Below are positions 16,330 to 25,293 of a DNA stretch of 64,000 nucleotides, one piece after another. The stretch's first letter is position 1; every line of letters starts with the position of its first letter. The notes below the pieces were generated by a model, which was given only the letters and a program-made list of their open reading frames with translations, was not told the DNA's origin and did not search any database. The stretch lies in NCBI GenBank assembly GCA_023425025.1, contig JAFADG010000047.1, positions 1 to 64,000 of the forward strand, in the 5' to 3' direction. Made by a program: the position numbers and the translations under genes. The DNA is from Bacillota bacterium. GTDB taxonomy: Bacteria > Bacillota > Clostridia > Christensenellales > Aristaeellaceae.

Positions 16330-16842
16330 ATGGCAACGCAACGTAAACTGGGCCGCACTGCCGACCAGCGCAAAGCACTGCTCCGCAACCAGGTGACCAA
16401 CCTCATCTGGCATGGCCGTATCGAGACGACTTTGGCCAAGGCCAAGGAAGTCCGCAGCGCCGCAGAGCGGCTTATCACCCTGGCCATTCGCGAATGCGAG
16501 AACAATGTGGAAGCCACCAAGGAATTCCACAACGAAAAGGGCCAGCTGGTTACCATCACCGTTCAAAACGACGCCCCTTCCAAGCTGCATGCCCGCCGCT
16601 TGATCATGGCGTACCTGTACGATATACAGGAGCAGAAGAAGGACGACGAGAGCAAGGCTGATTTCAAAGAGCGCACCAAGGACAACAAGCACCCCGCGGT
16701 GGAAAAGCTCTTTCGTGAAATCGGGCCCAAGTTCAAGGCCCGCAATGCGGAAAAGGGCTGCGCAGGCGGCTATACCCGCATCTACCGCCTTGGACCCCGC
16801 CGCGGCGATGCTGCCGAAATGGTGATCCTGGAGATCCTGTAA
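16330..16842 (+). CDS. rplQ: 50S ribosomal protein L17, extended form
   Basis: 170 residues, longer than the roughly 115-130 of typical bacterial L17. The core is intact: RKLGRTADQRKALLRNQVT at the start and GGYTRIYRLGPRRGDAAEM at the end. The extra length lies in two charged insertions, about residues 60-90 and 100-125, the second rich in Lys, Asp and Glu. AAAGGAGGA precedes ATG 16330. Last gene of the superoperon. Confidence 0.97.
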   Translation: MATQRKLGRTADQRKALLRNQVTNLIWHGRIETTLAKAKEVRSAAERLITLAIRECENNVEATKEFHNEKGQLVTITVQNDAPSKLHARRLIMAYLYDIQEQKKDDESKADFKERTKDNKHPAVEKLFREIGPKFKARNAEKGCAGGYTRIYRLGPRRGDAAEMVILEIL

Positions 16843-16872
16843 GGGATTTGCGCCATAAGCTCCATGCAAACA

Positions 16873-16916
16873 GAGAACCCTGGGCGACATATTGCGGCCG
16901 CTCAGGGTTCTCTTTT
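16873..16916 (+). terminator. Terminator of the ribosomal superoperon
   Basis: GAGAACCCTG (16873-16882) pairs perfectly with CAGGGTTCTC (16903-16912), followed by TTTT. It separates rplQ from the convergent c-di-GMP gene. Confidence 0.85.
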
Positions 16917-16932
16917 GCGTTCCGTGCATTCC

Positions 16933-19488
16933 TCAGGACAGGAATTCATCGTCGCTTTCTTTGCATTCCATCATGGAAACAAACAGATCAGTAAGCACCG
17001 GGTCAAAATGCAGGCCTTTTCCTTTTACGATGGTGGCCAGCGCATCCTCCTTGCCCAGCGCCTCTTTGTTGTCGGCGCCGGAGCGTCTGCGCTCATAGCT
17101 TTCCACAAGCGCAATGATGCGAGCCGCCAGCGGGATTTCGTCGCCCTTCAGACCCTTGGGGTAGCCGGAGCCATCCCAGCGTTCCTGGTGGGCCAGTACG
17201 ATTTGCGCCAGGTCCAGCATATCGTCAAAGGAATTGAGAATGCGGTATCCGACAACGGGATGGCGTTTGATTTCATTCCATTCCATGGCGGACAGGTGGT
17301 TGAATTGGTTGGCGAGAAGTTTGCTGTCCAGCACGACCTTTCCGATATCGTGCAGGTAGCCGGCGTCATAAAGCCGCTTGACCTCAGCTTCCGACATGTT
17401 CATTTTTCTGCCCATGGCCTGGCACAGCCGGCTGACGCGGTCGGCATGATCCTTTTCCCTGGGGCTGCTGTCATGCAGCATTTGAACGATGGTTTGCAGC
17501 GTTTCCTTGGCCAGCTCGCTGTGCTCCATGATCTTGGCTGTGTACATTTCCTCTTCGGCTTTGTTGACAGCGTCAAAAATATCGTACTCAGCACTGAGCT
17601 TGACGGCCGCGCCCATGGAGATGCTGCCCTGGACAGCCTTGATCCGTTCTTTGGCGAACTCGTCGCTTATCCGCGCGGCAATCTGCTTTGCTTCCTCCAG
17701 ACTTGTTTTGGGCAGCAGCAGGGAAAACTCGTCCCCGCCCCAGCGGGCAATGATATCGTCCGCCCGGCAGGTTCTGCGCAGCACATGAGCCAGGCGCTGG
17801 AGCAGCATATCGCCATACGTATGGCCAAATACGTCGTTGGTCAGCTTCAAATTGTTGACGTCACCGATGATGATGGAAACGGGAAGGTTGCGCAATGTAT
17901 CCAGTCTGCGCAGTTCCTCCTCAAAAAAGCGGCGGTTATAAAGGCCTGTCAGCGAATCGTGGAAGCTTAGGTATTCGATCTCATGCTGCTGTTCCTTCTT
18001 CTCGGTGACATTCCGGAACACAAGGACAACGCCGATGACGGCCCCGGAATCATCCTTGATGGGTGCGGCGCTGTCTTCCAGACAGTAGCGTTTTCCGCTC
18101 TTGGAAGTCAATACGGCATGATTCTCCATTTCCTGAACCGTTTGCGTTTCCAACGCGTCGGCGATAGGGTCCTTGATCGATTTGCCGGGCTGTTCGTGGG
18201 AAAGGGAGAAGACATCCTTGTAATGCATGCCGGCGGCGCTTTCAAGGGTCCAGCCGATCAATTCTTCGGCGACGGGATTGAGCATCTCAATCTTGCCATC
18301 CTTGTCCACCACCATTACGCCATCGCCGATGGACAAAAGCGTCTGTTGATACCGCCTGCGTTCCAGGGCAAGCTTCTCCTGGGTCTCCCGGCGGATGACC
18401 GCGTTCCATACGCCGGCCATCAGCAGCATCGTTTGGCTGACGTCCTCTTCCTCATATTCAGACGCTTTGTTGGCGACGGCGACCACACCGACAACGTTTT
18501 GATCAATGATCACAGGTACCGACATGAAGGACGTTATGGGAATGTGCCCTTCCGGATACCCCCGCTTGAGCGGATGCGGATTTTGAAAATCATTGATGAT
18601 CACAGGCTTTCGCTGCCTGACAACCTCGCCCCAAATGCCAATATGTTCAAGATCGATAACGCCCTGCTGATCCTGTATACGGCAGTCCTCTGCCGCGCTG
18701 CCGGACCATGCGATCAGGGAAAACCGCTGCTTCTGCTCATCATACAGATAAATGTACCCGTACCGGCTTTCCGTAAGCCTGAGTATTTCCTGCGCAACAT
18801 ACGCCAATTGCTCCTGCTTGCTTTTAAAGCTGATGGACAGCATGTCTGCAAGGATTTTGTTGCGCTGTGCATTCTTTTCCTGTTTGCGCTCATTTTTTCT
18901 TGCGGCAGTGATGTCGGTGATATAAGCGCCAAGTCCGGTGCTGCCATTTGGCAGCGTGACGGGGAACTTCAAGGTTCTGTAAACCTTGCTGTCCCACTCC
19001 ACCTCGTCGATTACAACCATATTCTCTTTGAGTGTTTTTTGATCGGTCGCACGGCGCCGCTCGGCGAACACCGGATCTGACAGATCATAATCGCTGCGGC
19101 CGATGATTTGTTCTTTTTCGCGCTGATAGAACGCCTCCGTCGCCTTGTTCACGAAGATGTAGTTAAGATTTTCATCCTTCAGATAAATCAGGCTGTCATC
19201 CGCATCCATAAAGGTGCGCTGCACTTTCTCCTGATATTCTGCGGCTTCCTTTGCCTTTTGCAGGCGCCGCCTGCTCCGTAAGGTGGCGGCCGACAAAATG
19301 ACCAATGCGCCAATGGTTGCGCTGCCTGAGATCATGGCGATAATGAACACATTCCTTGGCAGCATGACAGCACCCTGCTGATCCAGCATGGTTTTATTGG
19401 GAAGGGAAATCTCTTCGCTTGCCAGGCCGGCATGTACGGTGAGCACGGCAAAGCAGAGAAAGGCGAAAAAGACCCATACTCTCTTCAT
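16933..19488 (-). CDS. PAS-GAF-PAS-GGDEF-HD-GYP c-di-GMP protein
   Basis: 851 residues. Order: an N-terminal hydrophobic segment (1-23), a second one (about 46-68), PAS (about 90-190), GAF (about 205-355), PAS (about 365-485), GGDEF (about 490-650, motif ARWGGDEF intact) and HD-GYP (about 655-840, HDIGK and GSGYP intact). GGDEF domains make c-di-GMP and HD-GYP domains hydrolyse it. Two usual HD-GYP positions differ: HHE is HQE, and the late D-x-YDA is ESYER, so hydrolysis may be weakened. ATG 19488 is set by AGGAG 9 bases upstream. It follows the next entry's gene by 39 bases, as an operon. Confidence 0.93.
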   Translation of the reverse strand: MKRVWVFFAFLCFAVLTVHAGLASEEISLPNKTMLDQQGAVMLPRNVFIIAMISGSATIGALVILSAATLRSRRRLQKAKEAAEYQEKVQRTFMDADDSLIYLKDENLNYIFVNKATEAFYQREKEQIIGRSDYDLSDPVFAERRRATDQKTLKENMVVIDEVEWDSKVYRTLKFPVTLPNGSTGLGAYITDITAARKNERKQEKNAQRNKILADMLSISFKSKQEQLAYVAQEILRLTESRYGYIYLYDEQKQRFSLIAWSGSAAEDCRIQDQQGVIDLEHIGIWGEVVRQRKPVIINDFQNPHPLKRGYPEGHIPITSFMSVPVIIDQNVVGVVAVANKASEYEEEDVSQTMLLMAGVWNAVIRRETQEKLALERRRYQQTLLSIGDGVMVVDKDGKIEMLNPVAEELIGWTLESAAGMHYKDVFSLSHEQPGKSIKDPIADALETQTVQEMENHAVLTSKSGKRYCLEDSAAPIKDDSGAVIGVVLVFRNVTEKKEQQHEIEYLSFHDSLTGLYNRRFFEEELRRLDTLRNLPVSIIIGDVNNLKLTNDVFGHTYGDMLLQRLAHVLRRTCRADDIIARWGGDEFSLLLPKTSLEEAKQIAARISDEFAKERIKAVQGSISMGAAVKLSAEYDIFDAVNKAEEEMYTAKIMEHSELAKETLQTIVQMLHDSSPREKDHADRVSRLCQAMGRKMNMSEAEVKRLYDAGYLHDIGKVVLDSKLLANQFNHLSAMEWNEIKRHPVVGYRILNSFDDMLDLAQIVLAHQERWDGSGYPKGLKGDEIPLAARIIALVESYERRRSGADNKEALGKEDALATIVKGKGLHFDPVLTDLFVSMMECKESDDEFLS

Positions 19489-19527
19489 ATGTAATCGCTC
19501 CTGTTTACAGCAAAATGCAGGCATGCC

Positions 19528-22014
19528 TCAGCGCATGCAGTGAGCAAATATCTCCACTATGGCAGGATCAAATTGCGTTCCGGAATGGTTCATGATCTCT
19601 TCCATCGCTTCTTCTTGGCTTCGCTTTTTTCTGTACACTCTCTCTTCGGTCATGGCGTCATAGGCGTCTACCACGGCAAGGATGCGGGAAGGCAGGGGGA
19701 TTTCTTCCCCCTTGAGGCCTTTGGGATATCCCTTTCCATCCCAGCGCTCATGATGCGTCAGGATGTATTCCCCGATGGATGCCAGCTCCGGCAGCGAGTT
19801 GGCGATGCGGTATCCGATTTCGGGGTGCTTTTTCATGATGATCCATTCTTCTTCGCTGAGCTTGCCGGGCTTGTTCAAAATGCGGTCATCGATGCCGACC
19901 TTGCCGATGTCGTGCAGCATGGCTAGTAGCTGCAAATCATCCAGGCTCTTTTGCGGCAGCGCCAGGTGCGTGCCCACCATGCGGGACAGGGATACCAGGC
20001 GCAGGGCGTGCTCTTCCGTTTCCTGGCTTCTGGCGTTCATGGTGGCCATGATGGAGGTCAGCATGGCGTTGTGGTAGCTTTTTTGCTCGAGGATTTTGTT
20101 CTTGTGCAGGTTTTCCTCCGCTTCCCTTTCGATAGCGTCGATATTTTCTTCATCGCCTGCTTTGGTGCCGCAGCCCAAGGACAGACTGATGCGTACCGAT
20201 TGACCCAGTTTGCCGAAATCGGCCTCCTCGCATGTTTTTTTCATGCGCTGTACGATGCGGTAGGACTCTTCCTGGTTGGTTGTGGGCAGCAGTATGCCAA
20301 ACTCATCGCCGCCGGTTCTGGCCACAATATCGTTTTCCCGGCAGCAGCGCTTTAGGATATCGGCAATCTGGGCGATGACCATGTCGCCCTGTTCATACCC
20401 AAAGGCATTGTTGAGCATGCGTATGCCGTTGATGTCGGCAATAATGATGGAAAGCGGAAGGTTCTCCCGCGTGTCCAGCTGGCGCTTTGCCTGTTCAAAA
20501 TATTTTCTGGAATAGATGCCTGTCAAAAAGTCATGGTTGTTCAGATGCTGTATTTGGGAAAGCTGGCGCTTGGATTCGGTGATATCGATGACGATCCCTT
20601 CCAGCGCCTCCACCTGGCCATGGTCATCGTAGATGCCCTGGCCCATTTCCAGCACCCATTTGTGTTCACCGCCGGCGGTGATAATCTGATACTCGCAGCG
20701 GAAGGTTTCCTTGTGCGCAAGCCGCCTGTCCCACTCGCCGCGCAAGAGCTCGTGGTATTTGGGGTCGATCAAATCATTGAAGGTAAGGTTGCGGTTATAG
20801 AGCAGGCTTTCCGGCGAATAGCCCGTGAGGGCAAGGCAGCCTTCCGATACGAACAGCATGGTCCAATCGTTATCGTTCAGGCAGCGGTAGGCCATGCCCG
20901 GCAGATGCGACAGCAGCACCGATTTGCTTCGTTCGCTTTCCCGAAGCGCCTCCTGCGCCTGCTTGCGCTCCTGGATGTCATACAGGATGCAAAGGTGCTT
21001 TTGCTCCTGCCTGCTGCTTAATTTCAGCCGTACCAGTACGGTTTGCACCCATATGCTGGAATTGTCAGGACGGATATACCGTTTTTCCATGCTGTAGCCG
21101 TCCGTTTGGCCGGCTTCGAACTGGTCAAAAAGAAGGGATTCCTCGGCAAGGTCACCTTCATGGGTGATATCGGACCAAAGCAGCTGGTTCAGTTCTTTTT
21201 GCGTGCGGCCCATGATTTTGCCGAACATGGCGTTCATACTGGATACGTCATGGTAATCATCCACAATGGCTATGCCAAAGGGAGCCTGGTCAAATACGGT
21301 GCGGAACAGCGCCTCGCTGTCGTCCAGCTTCCGGATCAATTGTTCCCGCTCTTTGCCGCGCCGGTACATGCTGTACAGCAATGCCACCATCAGGAAAGTA
21401 AGGCCGATGACCGCGGCGGCATTGAGCACATGCTCGCTGACGATGGCTGACCATGTGCTGACATCGTAATCCATGCCCAGCATGGCGATGGTGCGCCCGT
21501 CGGCCGGATCCTGTATCGGGACCAGCACGCTGACCCGTTTTCCCCGCCGACTGGTGACCGGATCGGTGATGACCGCCGTACCGCTGGCAAAGGAAGACTT
21601 GTAGATGTCGGGGGCTTCATCATAACGCTGGCCGGGGGGAGAGTAGCCCGGTGATTCAGGCTTCTCGGAATCCGCCATGAAATAATACTGAGCATTGATT
21701 TGGGTCAGCAGATAAGTGAACGCGATGTTGGGATTCAGGGTCTTTAAACGGATCAGGCCATCCTTGAGCAGAAGGTATGTGTCCTTGGAAAGGTCGCTTT
21801 CATTCGCATCCAATGTCTTGATCCATGCCGCGGGCAAATAAACGCTCGCTGATTTGGCCAGTGTCAGCGCCTGTTCCCGGTGCTTATGTATCTGGGCTAC
21901 ATTTGCGAATACGACATATGCAGAGCCGAAAAGGAAAAGCGCCAGGGCAAGCAAAACCACAAAACCTTGACGAAAAGGTCGTCGGGAGGCAGCAAGTTTT
22001 TCCGCTGGCACCAT
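19528..22014 (-). CDS. Membrane sensor PAS-PAS-GGDEF-HD-GYP c-di-GMP protein
   Basis: 828 residues. Two transmembrane segments (about 18-38 and 195-215) enclose an extracytoplasmic region of about 150 residues. Two PAS domains (about 230-480), GGDEF (ARTGGDEF) and HD-GYP follow. The HD-GYP motifs are canonical here (HDIGKVGID, HHERWDGKGYPKG, VVDAYDAMTEER), unlike in the downstream partner. It therefore probably has phosphodiesterase activity and possibly cyclase activity under control of an external signal. GGGGAGGAT lies about 11 bases before ATG 22014. First gene of the two-gene operon. Confidence 0.93.
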   Translation of the reverse strand: MVPAEKLAASRRPFRQGFVVLLALALFLFGSAYVVFANVAQIHKHREQALTLAKSASVYLPAAWIKTLDANESDLSKDTYLLLKDGLIRLKTLNPNIAFTYLLTQINAQYYFMADSEKPESPGYSPPGQRYDEAPDIYKSSFASGTAVITDPVTSRRGKRVSVLVPIQDPADGRTIAMLGMDYDVSTWSAIVSEHVLNAAAVIGLTFLMVALLYSMYRRGKEREQLIRKLDDSEALFRTVFDQAPFGIAIVDDYHDVSSMNAMFGKIMGRTQKELNQLLWSDITHEGDLAEESLLFDQFEAGQTDGYSMEKRYIRPDNSSIWVQTVLVRLKLSSRQEQKHLCILYDIQERKQAQEALRESERSKSVLLSHLPGMAYRCLNDNDWTMLFVSEGCLALTGYSPESLLYNRNLTFNDLIDPKYHELLRGEWDRRLAHKETFRCEYQIITAGGEHKWVLEMGQGIYDDHGQVEALEGIVIDITESKRQLSQIQHLNNHDFLTGIYSRKYFEQAKRQLDTRENLPLSIIIADINGIRMLNNAFGYEQGDMVIAQIADILKRCCRENDIVARTGGDEFGILLPTTNQEESYRIVQRMKKTCEEADFGKLGQSVRISLSLGCGTKAGDEENIDAIEREAEENLHKNKILEQKSYHNAMLTSIMATMNARSQETEEHALRLVSLSRMVGTHLALPQKSLDDLQLLAMLHDIGKVGIDDRILNKPGKLSEEEWIIMKKHPEIGYRIANSLPELASIGEYILTHHERWDGKGYPKGLKGEEIPLPSRILAVVDAYDAMTEERVYRKKRSQEEAMEEIMNHSGTQFDPAIVEIFAHCMR

Positions 22015-22131
22015 TGATGGTTCATCCTCCCCGGAACAGACGCAAAACGTGCGCGCTTTTGTTTTTGGTTAATCCTTATAATTCCCCGCAATCATCTATT
22101 TTCCTTTATTTTTCCACAACTGGTTTGCTTT

Positions 22132-22848
22132 TCATACGACTGCTTCTGCTTGAGCCGCGTTTCGCTTGGCTTCGCTAATATTTCCCCTGGCAAAGGGGCA
22201 GGCGGTTCGGCAGCGGTTGCAGTTGCACACGGAGTAGCCCCGGGCATTGGTGGCATATGTATACGGCCTGCAAAGGTCCTGCCGGACGGTGACGCCGTCC
22301 AGCGCTTTTTGCGGGCAGGCGGCAAGGCAGCGGCGGCAGCTTTCAAGGCAGAGCTGTTCCGCCTTTGGATCGCTTTCAAGGAATATATCGGTAAGAAAAG
22401 CGCCGATGTTCAGCCTGTTGCCATACATTCTGTTCATGACCAGCGTGTTTTTTCCCATGCTGCCGATGCCGGCCAATACTGCGGCATGGCGCATGGACAG
22501 TATGCCCCGGCCATGCAGGCGCTCCGGCTCCCAATGCTCATACGGGCTGTCGCAGGGAACCGGCATGCATTTGAAGCCCTCCGCTTCCAGCTTGCGGCAG
22601 GCCGCAAGGGTGATGCGGTCAATTTCCGACAAGGAGAGGTGGTTCGCATGGTTGTATACGATCCGTGTGTCGGCATCGTACAGTACGGAGGGGAGGGCGA
22701 TGGCAAACACGACCGCGGACCGGCAGCCGCTGAATATGTCGCGGGGATGGAAGCCCGGCGGCGCGTCTTTGAAACCTTCCGCGGAAGCGATGCCGCACAC
22801 ATCGGCGCCAAGGTTCAAAAGGAGAGCTTTGATTGCTTGCTTATCCAT
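22132..22848 (-). CDS. 4Fe-4S protein related to epoxyqueuosine reductase QueG
   Basis: 238 residues. The N-terminal two thirds resemble the cobalamin-binding-type domain of the QueG/COG1600 family (VVFAIALPSVLYDAD, HAAVLAGIGSMGKNTLVMN). The C-terminal part has two ferredoxin-like motifs, CLESCRRCLAACP and CNCNRCRTACPF, for two 4Fe-4S clusters. QueG proper is longer, with a HEAT-like C-terminus, and ends queuosine synthesis. This short paralogue lacks that part, so its substrate is unclear. It is a monocistron or lies upstream of the c-di-GMP pair on the same strand. Confidence 0.82.
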   Translation of the reverse strand: MDKQAIKALLLNLGADVCGIASAEGFKDAPPGFHPRDIFSGCRSAVVFAIALPSVLYDADTRIVYNHANHLSLSEIDRITLAACRKLEAEGFKCMPVPCDSPYEHWEPERLHGRGILSMRHAAVLAGIGSMGKNTLVMNRMYGNRLNIGAFLTDIFLESDPKAEQLCLESCRRCLAACPQKALDGVTVRQDLCRPYTYATNARGYSVCNCNRCRTACPFARGNISEAKRNAAQAEAVV

Positions 22849-22873
22849 GAACAGGCCTCCTTCTAAGCATTTG

Positions 22874-23320
22874 TCAGCCGCGTTTCAAAAGGTCTTTTCC
22901 ACAGCCGGGGCAGAACGCGAAATCACCGTCCAGTTTGTGGCCGCACTCGGTGCAAAAGCTGCCGGCGGGGTTTCTTTCAGCTGTACTTTCCGCACGATCC
23001 CCGGCTTGTTTGTTGAGAGGGTCGCCCTCTTCGCTGGAATCTACAATATCAATAATGGAATAGCGTTCTTTGTTTTTGTAGTTCTTATAGTTGTAGACGG
23101 CGCCTGCAATGGCCGCGGCAACGAAGAGCAATCCAAAAAGCGGGAAAATAGAGAAGGCCGTATCCATGGGGCCAGAATCAAAACCGAAGGAGGAAAACTG
23201 ATTGGCGGGCGGGGCTATGCTGGATGCGCCGATGATCCACAGAATGCCAAAGACAACAGCGATAATGCTGCCGATAAACCCCATACCGGATGGGCCGCGG
23301 CCAGGCTTGATGCTTTTCAT
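22874..23320 (-). CDS. Membrane protein with C-terminal zinc ribbon
   Basis: 148 residues. Two hydrophobic segments (about residues 13-35 and 58-80), a polar linker, then a zinc ribbon of CTECGHKL and CPGCGKDL. The ribbon is of the generic zinc_ribbon_2 type found at the ends of many Firmicutes membrane proteins. ATG 23320 is used because GGAGGG lies about 7 bases upstream; upstream in-frame ATGs lack a site. It precedes the QueG-like gene by 25 bases on the same strand. No function is assigned. Confidence 0.75.
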   Translation of the reverse strand: MKSIKPGRGPSGMGFIGSIIAVVFGILWIIGASSIAPPANQFSSFGFDSGPMDTAFSIFPLFGLLFVAAAIAGAVYNYKNYKNKERYSIIDIVDSSEEGDPLNKQAGDRAESTAERNPAGSFCTECGHKLDGDFAFCPGCGKDLLKRG

Positions 23321-23520
23321 GTTCATTCCCTCCACCCTATGATATTTCAGTATATCGGCAGATGGACGCAATAGCAAGGAGCAGGAAAAAATGTTTCAGT
23401 ACGCGATACACGGCTTTTGTGCATGGATGGCAGGGTTCAGGGGAAACTATCTGGAAACCTGAGGATGCCTTTTACATGCCCACAAAAATCACTGCAGCAA
23501 AAAGCGGGAGGCGTATGCCC

Positions 23521-23805
23521 ATGAAGGATTGGCCGCCGGATGTCAAGGAAAAAATCAGCCAGTGGATGGAAGCCACTGAGCGGCTGCGCCTGGCGGAGTA
23601 CATTGAGTACATTGACAACAAAAAACGGATGCTGTTCATCCATTTCATCGGCGGCGTAGCCAGGGGTCTTGGCACGGCGGTGGGTTTCACCATTTTGGGC
23701 GCGGTGGTGGTGCTGCTCCTGCAGGACCTGGCGGCCAGGAACCTGCCGGTGATTGGGGATTTTTTGGCCAAGATCGTGAGCATGGTGCAGGACAACCTGA
23801 AGTAG
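23521..23805 (+). CDS. DUF5665-type small membrane protein
   Basis: 94 residues. A charged N-terminal helix (KEKISQWMEATERLRLAEYI), then a conserved segment NKKRMLFIHFIGGVARGLGT leading into one hydrophobic span and an amphipathic tail. This matches the small Firmicutes family DUF5665 as I remember it; the function is unknown. ATG 23521 is 9 bases after GGGAGG; the ATG two codons earlier is too close to it. The stop lies directly at the lspA promoter. Confidence 0.7.
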   Translation: MKDWPPDVKEKISQWMEATERLRLAEYIEYIDNKKRMLFIHFIGGVARGLGTAVGFTILGAVVVLLLQDLAARNLPVIGDFLAKIVSMVQDNLK

Positions 23806-23834
23806 GTGACAGGGAAAAAGGCCCATGATATAAT
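23806..23834 (+). promoter_or_regulatory. lspA-rluD promoter
   Basis: GTGACA at 23806-23811, a 17-bp spacer and TATAAT at 23829-23834. The start point near 23841 leaves a 20-base leader before lspA ATG 23860. Confidence 0.8.
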
Positions 23835-23859
23835 GAATAAAAAATTCTGGAGGGGAAGA

Positions 23860-24327
23860 ATGTTGTTTTTACTGCCCGTTTGCATTTTCCTTGCGGACAG
23901 GCTGACAAAGGTTTGGGCGCAGCGCTTTTTGTCCTTGCAGCCCGGGGGCATCCTCCCCTGGCCCAACATGCTTCGCCTGATTTATGTGGAAAATACGGGC
24001 ATGGCCTTTGGCGCTTTGCCGGGGCAGCGCTGGCTGCTGGTAACGCTGAGCCTTGCCGCGGTGGTGATCGTGACCGTTTCCCTGCGGCCCTATCAGCTGG
24101 GCCGGTGGGCGGAGCTGGCGCTGATGTGCATATTGGGCGGCATGGCGGGGAATCTGGTGGACAGGATCCTGTTTGGCTATGTGGTGGATATGTTTGACCT
24201 GCTGTTTGTCCGCTTTGCCATCTTCAATGTGGCGGATATATTCATTAGCCTGGGGGCTGTGATGCTGTGCATCAGCCTGCTGTTTCGGCCAAATGATTGG
24301 AAGAAGAAAGAGGAGAAGGCCCTTTAG
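23860..24327 (+). CDS. lspA: Lipoprotein signal peptidase (SPase II)
   Basis: 155 residues with four membrane segments. LspA cleaves the signal peptide of diacylglyceryl-modified prolipoproteins. The two catalytic aspartates lie in GNLVDRI and FNVADIFIS, and the conserved asparagine in VENTGMAFG. ATG 23860 is supported by TGGAGGGG 6 bases upstream and by the promoter lying inside any longer frame. The next gene, rluD, starts two bases after the stop. Confidence 0.96.
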   Translation: MLFLLPVCIFLADRLTKVWAQRFLSLQPGGILPWPNMLRLIYVENTGMAFGALPGQRWLLVTLSLAAVVIVTVSLRPYQLGRWAELALMCILGGMAGNLVDRILFGYVVDMFDLLFVRFAIFNVADIFISLGAVMLCISLLFRPNDWKKKEEKAL

Positions 24328-24329
24328 CC

Positions 24330-25232
24330 ATGACGGAACAAAAGATTGCCTGCCTGGCCGATGGCGTAAGCAGGCTGGATGTACTTTTCAGCGGTGCCTG
24401 TACGCTGACGAGATCGCGGATCGGACAGCTGATACGGGAAGGACAGGCCTGTGTGGACGGGAAGCCGGAGCCAAAGCCCGGCGCAAAGCCTAAGGCCGGA
24501 GCATCCCTTACGCTTTTCGTCCCCGAGGATAAGCCGGCGGAAGTGACTGCCCAGGATATCCCCCTGCGCATCCTCTATGAGGACGACGAATTGGCGGTGG
24601 TGGAAAAGCCTTGCGGCATGGTGGTGCATCCCGCGGCCGGCAATGAGGACGGCACGCTGGTAAACGCGCTGCTGCACCATTTGAGCAATCTTTCGGGCAT
24701 CGGCGGCGTGATGCGCCCCGGCATCGTCCACCGCCTGGACAAGGATACCTCGGGGCTTTTGCTGGTGGCCAAGCGGGACAGCGCCCATGTGGAATTGTCG
24801 CGCCAGCTTCATGACCGGGAGATGGAGAAGCATTACCTGACGGTGGTGGAAGGGATCATGAAGGAGCCCGCCGGTGTGGTGAACGCGCCCATTGCCCGCA
24901 GCAAAACAGACAGAAAGCGCATGGCGATCGATCCCCTGGGGAGGCCGGCGGTAACGGAGTGGGTGCTGGTGGAAGAACTGAAGAACGGAGCGCTGCTGGA
25001 TGTGCATTTGATCACCGGCCGCACCCATCAAATCAGGGTGCATATGGCGTCCATCCACCACCCGGTGGCGGGGGATGTGATCTATGGGTTCAGGCATGGC
25101 CTGCCTGCGCCCCGCCTGATGCTGCACGCAAGGACCCTTCAATTTACCCACCCGTCCACCGGTGAACGGATGCTCTTTGAAGCGCCGCCGCCCCGGGCGT
25201 TTTTGCAGGCGGTGGAGAAGTGGAGAAAATAA
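24330..25232 (+). CDS. rluD: RluD-type 23S rRNA pseudouridine synthase
   Basis: 300 residues. An N-terminal S4 domain (about 10-70) precedes the RluA/RluD catalytic domain with HRLDKDTSGLLLVAK holding the catalytic aspartate. The closing motif GRTHQIRVHMASIHHPVAGD is intact. RluD modifies helix 69 of 23S rRNA; assignment within the family is by similarity and by the usual lspA-rluD pairing. ATG 24330 follows the lspA stop by two bases, with a GAGGAG site inside lspA. Confidence 0.92.
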   Translation: MTEQKIACLADGVSRLDVLFSGACTLTRSRIGQLIREGQACVDGKPEPKPGAKPKAGASLTLFVPEDKPAEVTAQDIPLRILYEDDELAVVEKPCGMVVHPAAGNEDGTLVNALLHHLSNLSGIGGVMRPGIVHRLDKDTSGLLLVAKRDSAHVELSRQLHDREMEKHYLTVVEGIMKEPAGVVNAPIARSKTDRKRMAIDPLGRPAVTEWVLVEELKNGALLDVHLITGRTHQIRVHMASIHHPVAGDVIYGFRHGLPAPRLMLHARTLQFTHPSTGERMLFEAPPPRAFLQAVEKWRK

Positions 25233-25243
25233 CCGGAATCAAC

Positions 25244-25277
25244 GCAAGCCCGCCAGGTATCGGCGGGCTTGCTCTTT
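25244..25277 (+). terminator. Terminator after rluD
   Basis: GCAAGCCCGCC (25244-25254) pairs perfectly with GGCGGGCTTGC (25262-25272), loop of 7, then TCTTT. Confidence 0.88.
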
Positions 25278-25293
25278 GTATCCTGAAGCATTG

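Noticed and set aside
14538..16559. 673-codon open frame on the minus strand
   Set aside because: Antisense shadow of rpsK, rpsD, rpoA and the start of rplQ.
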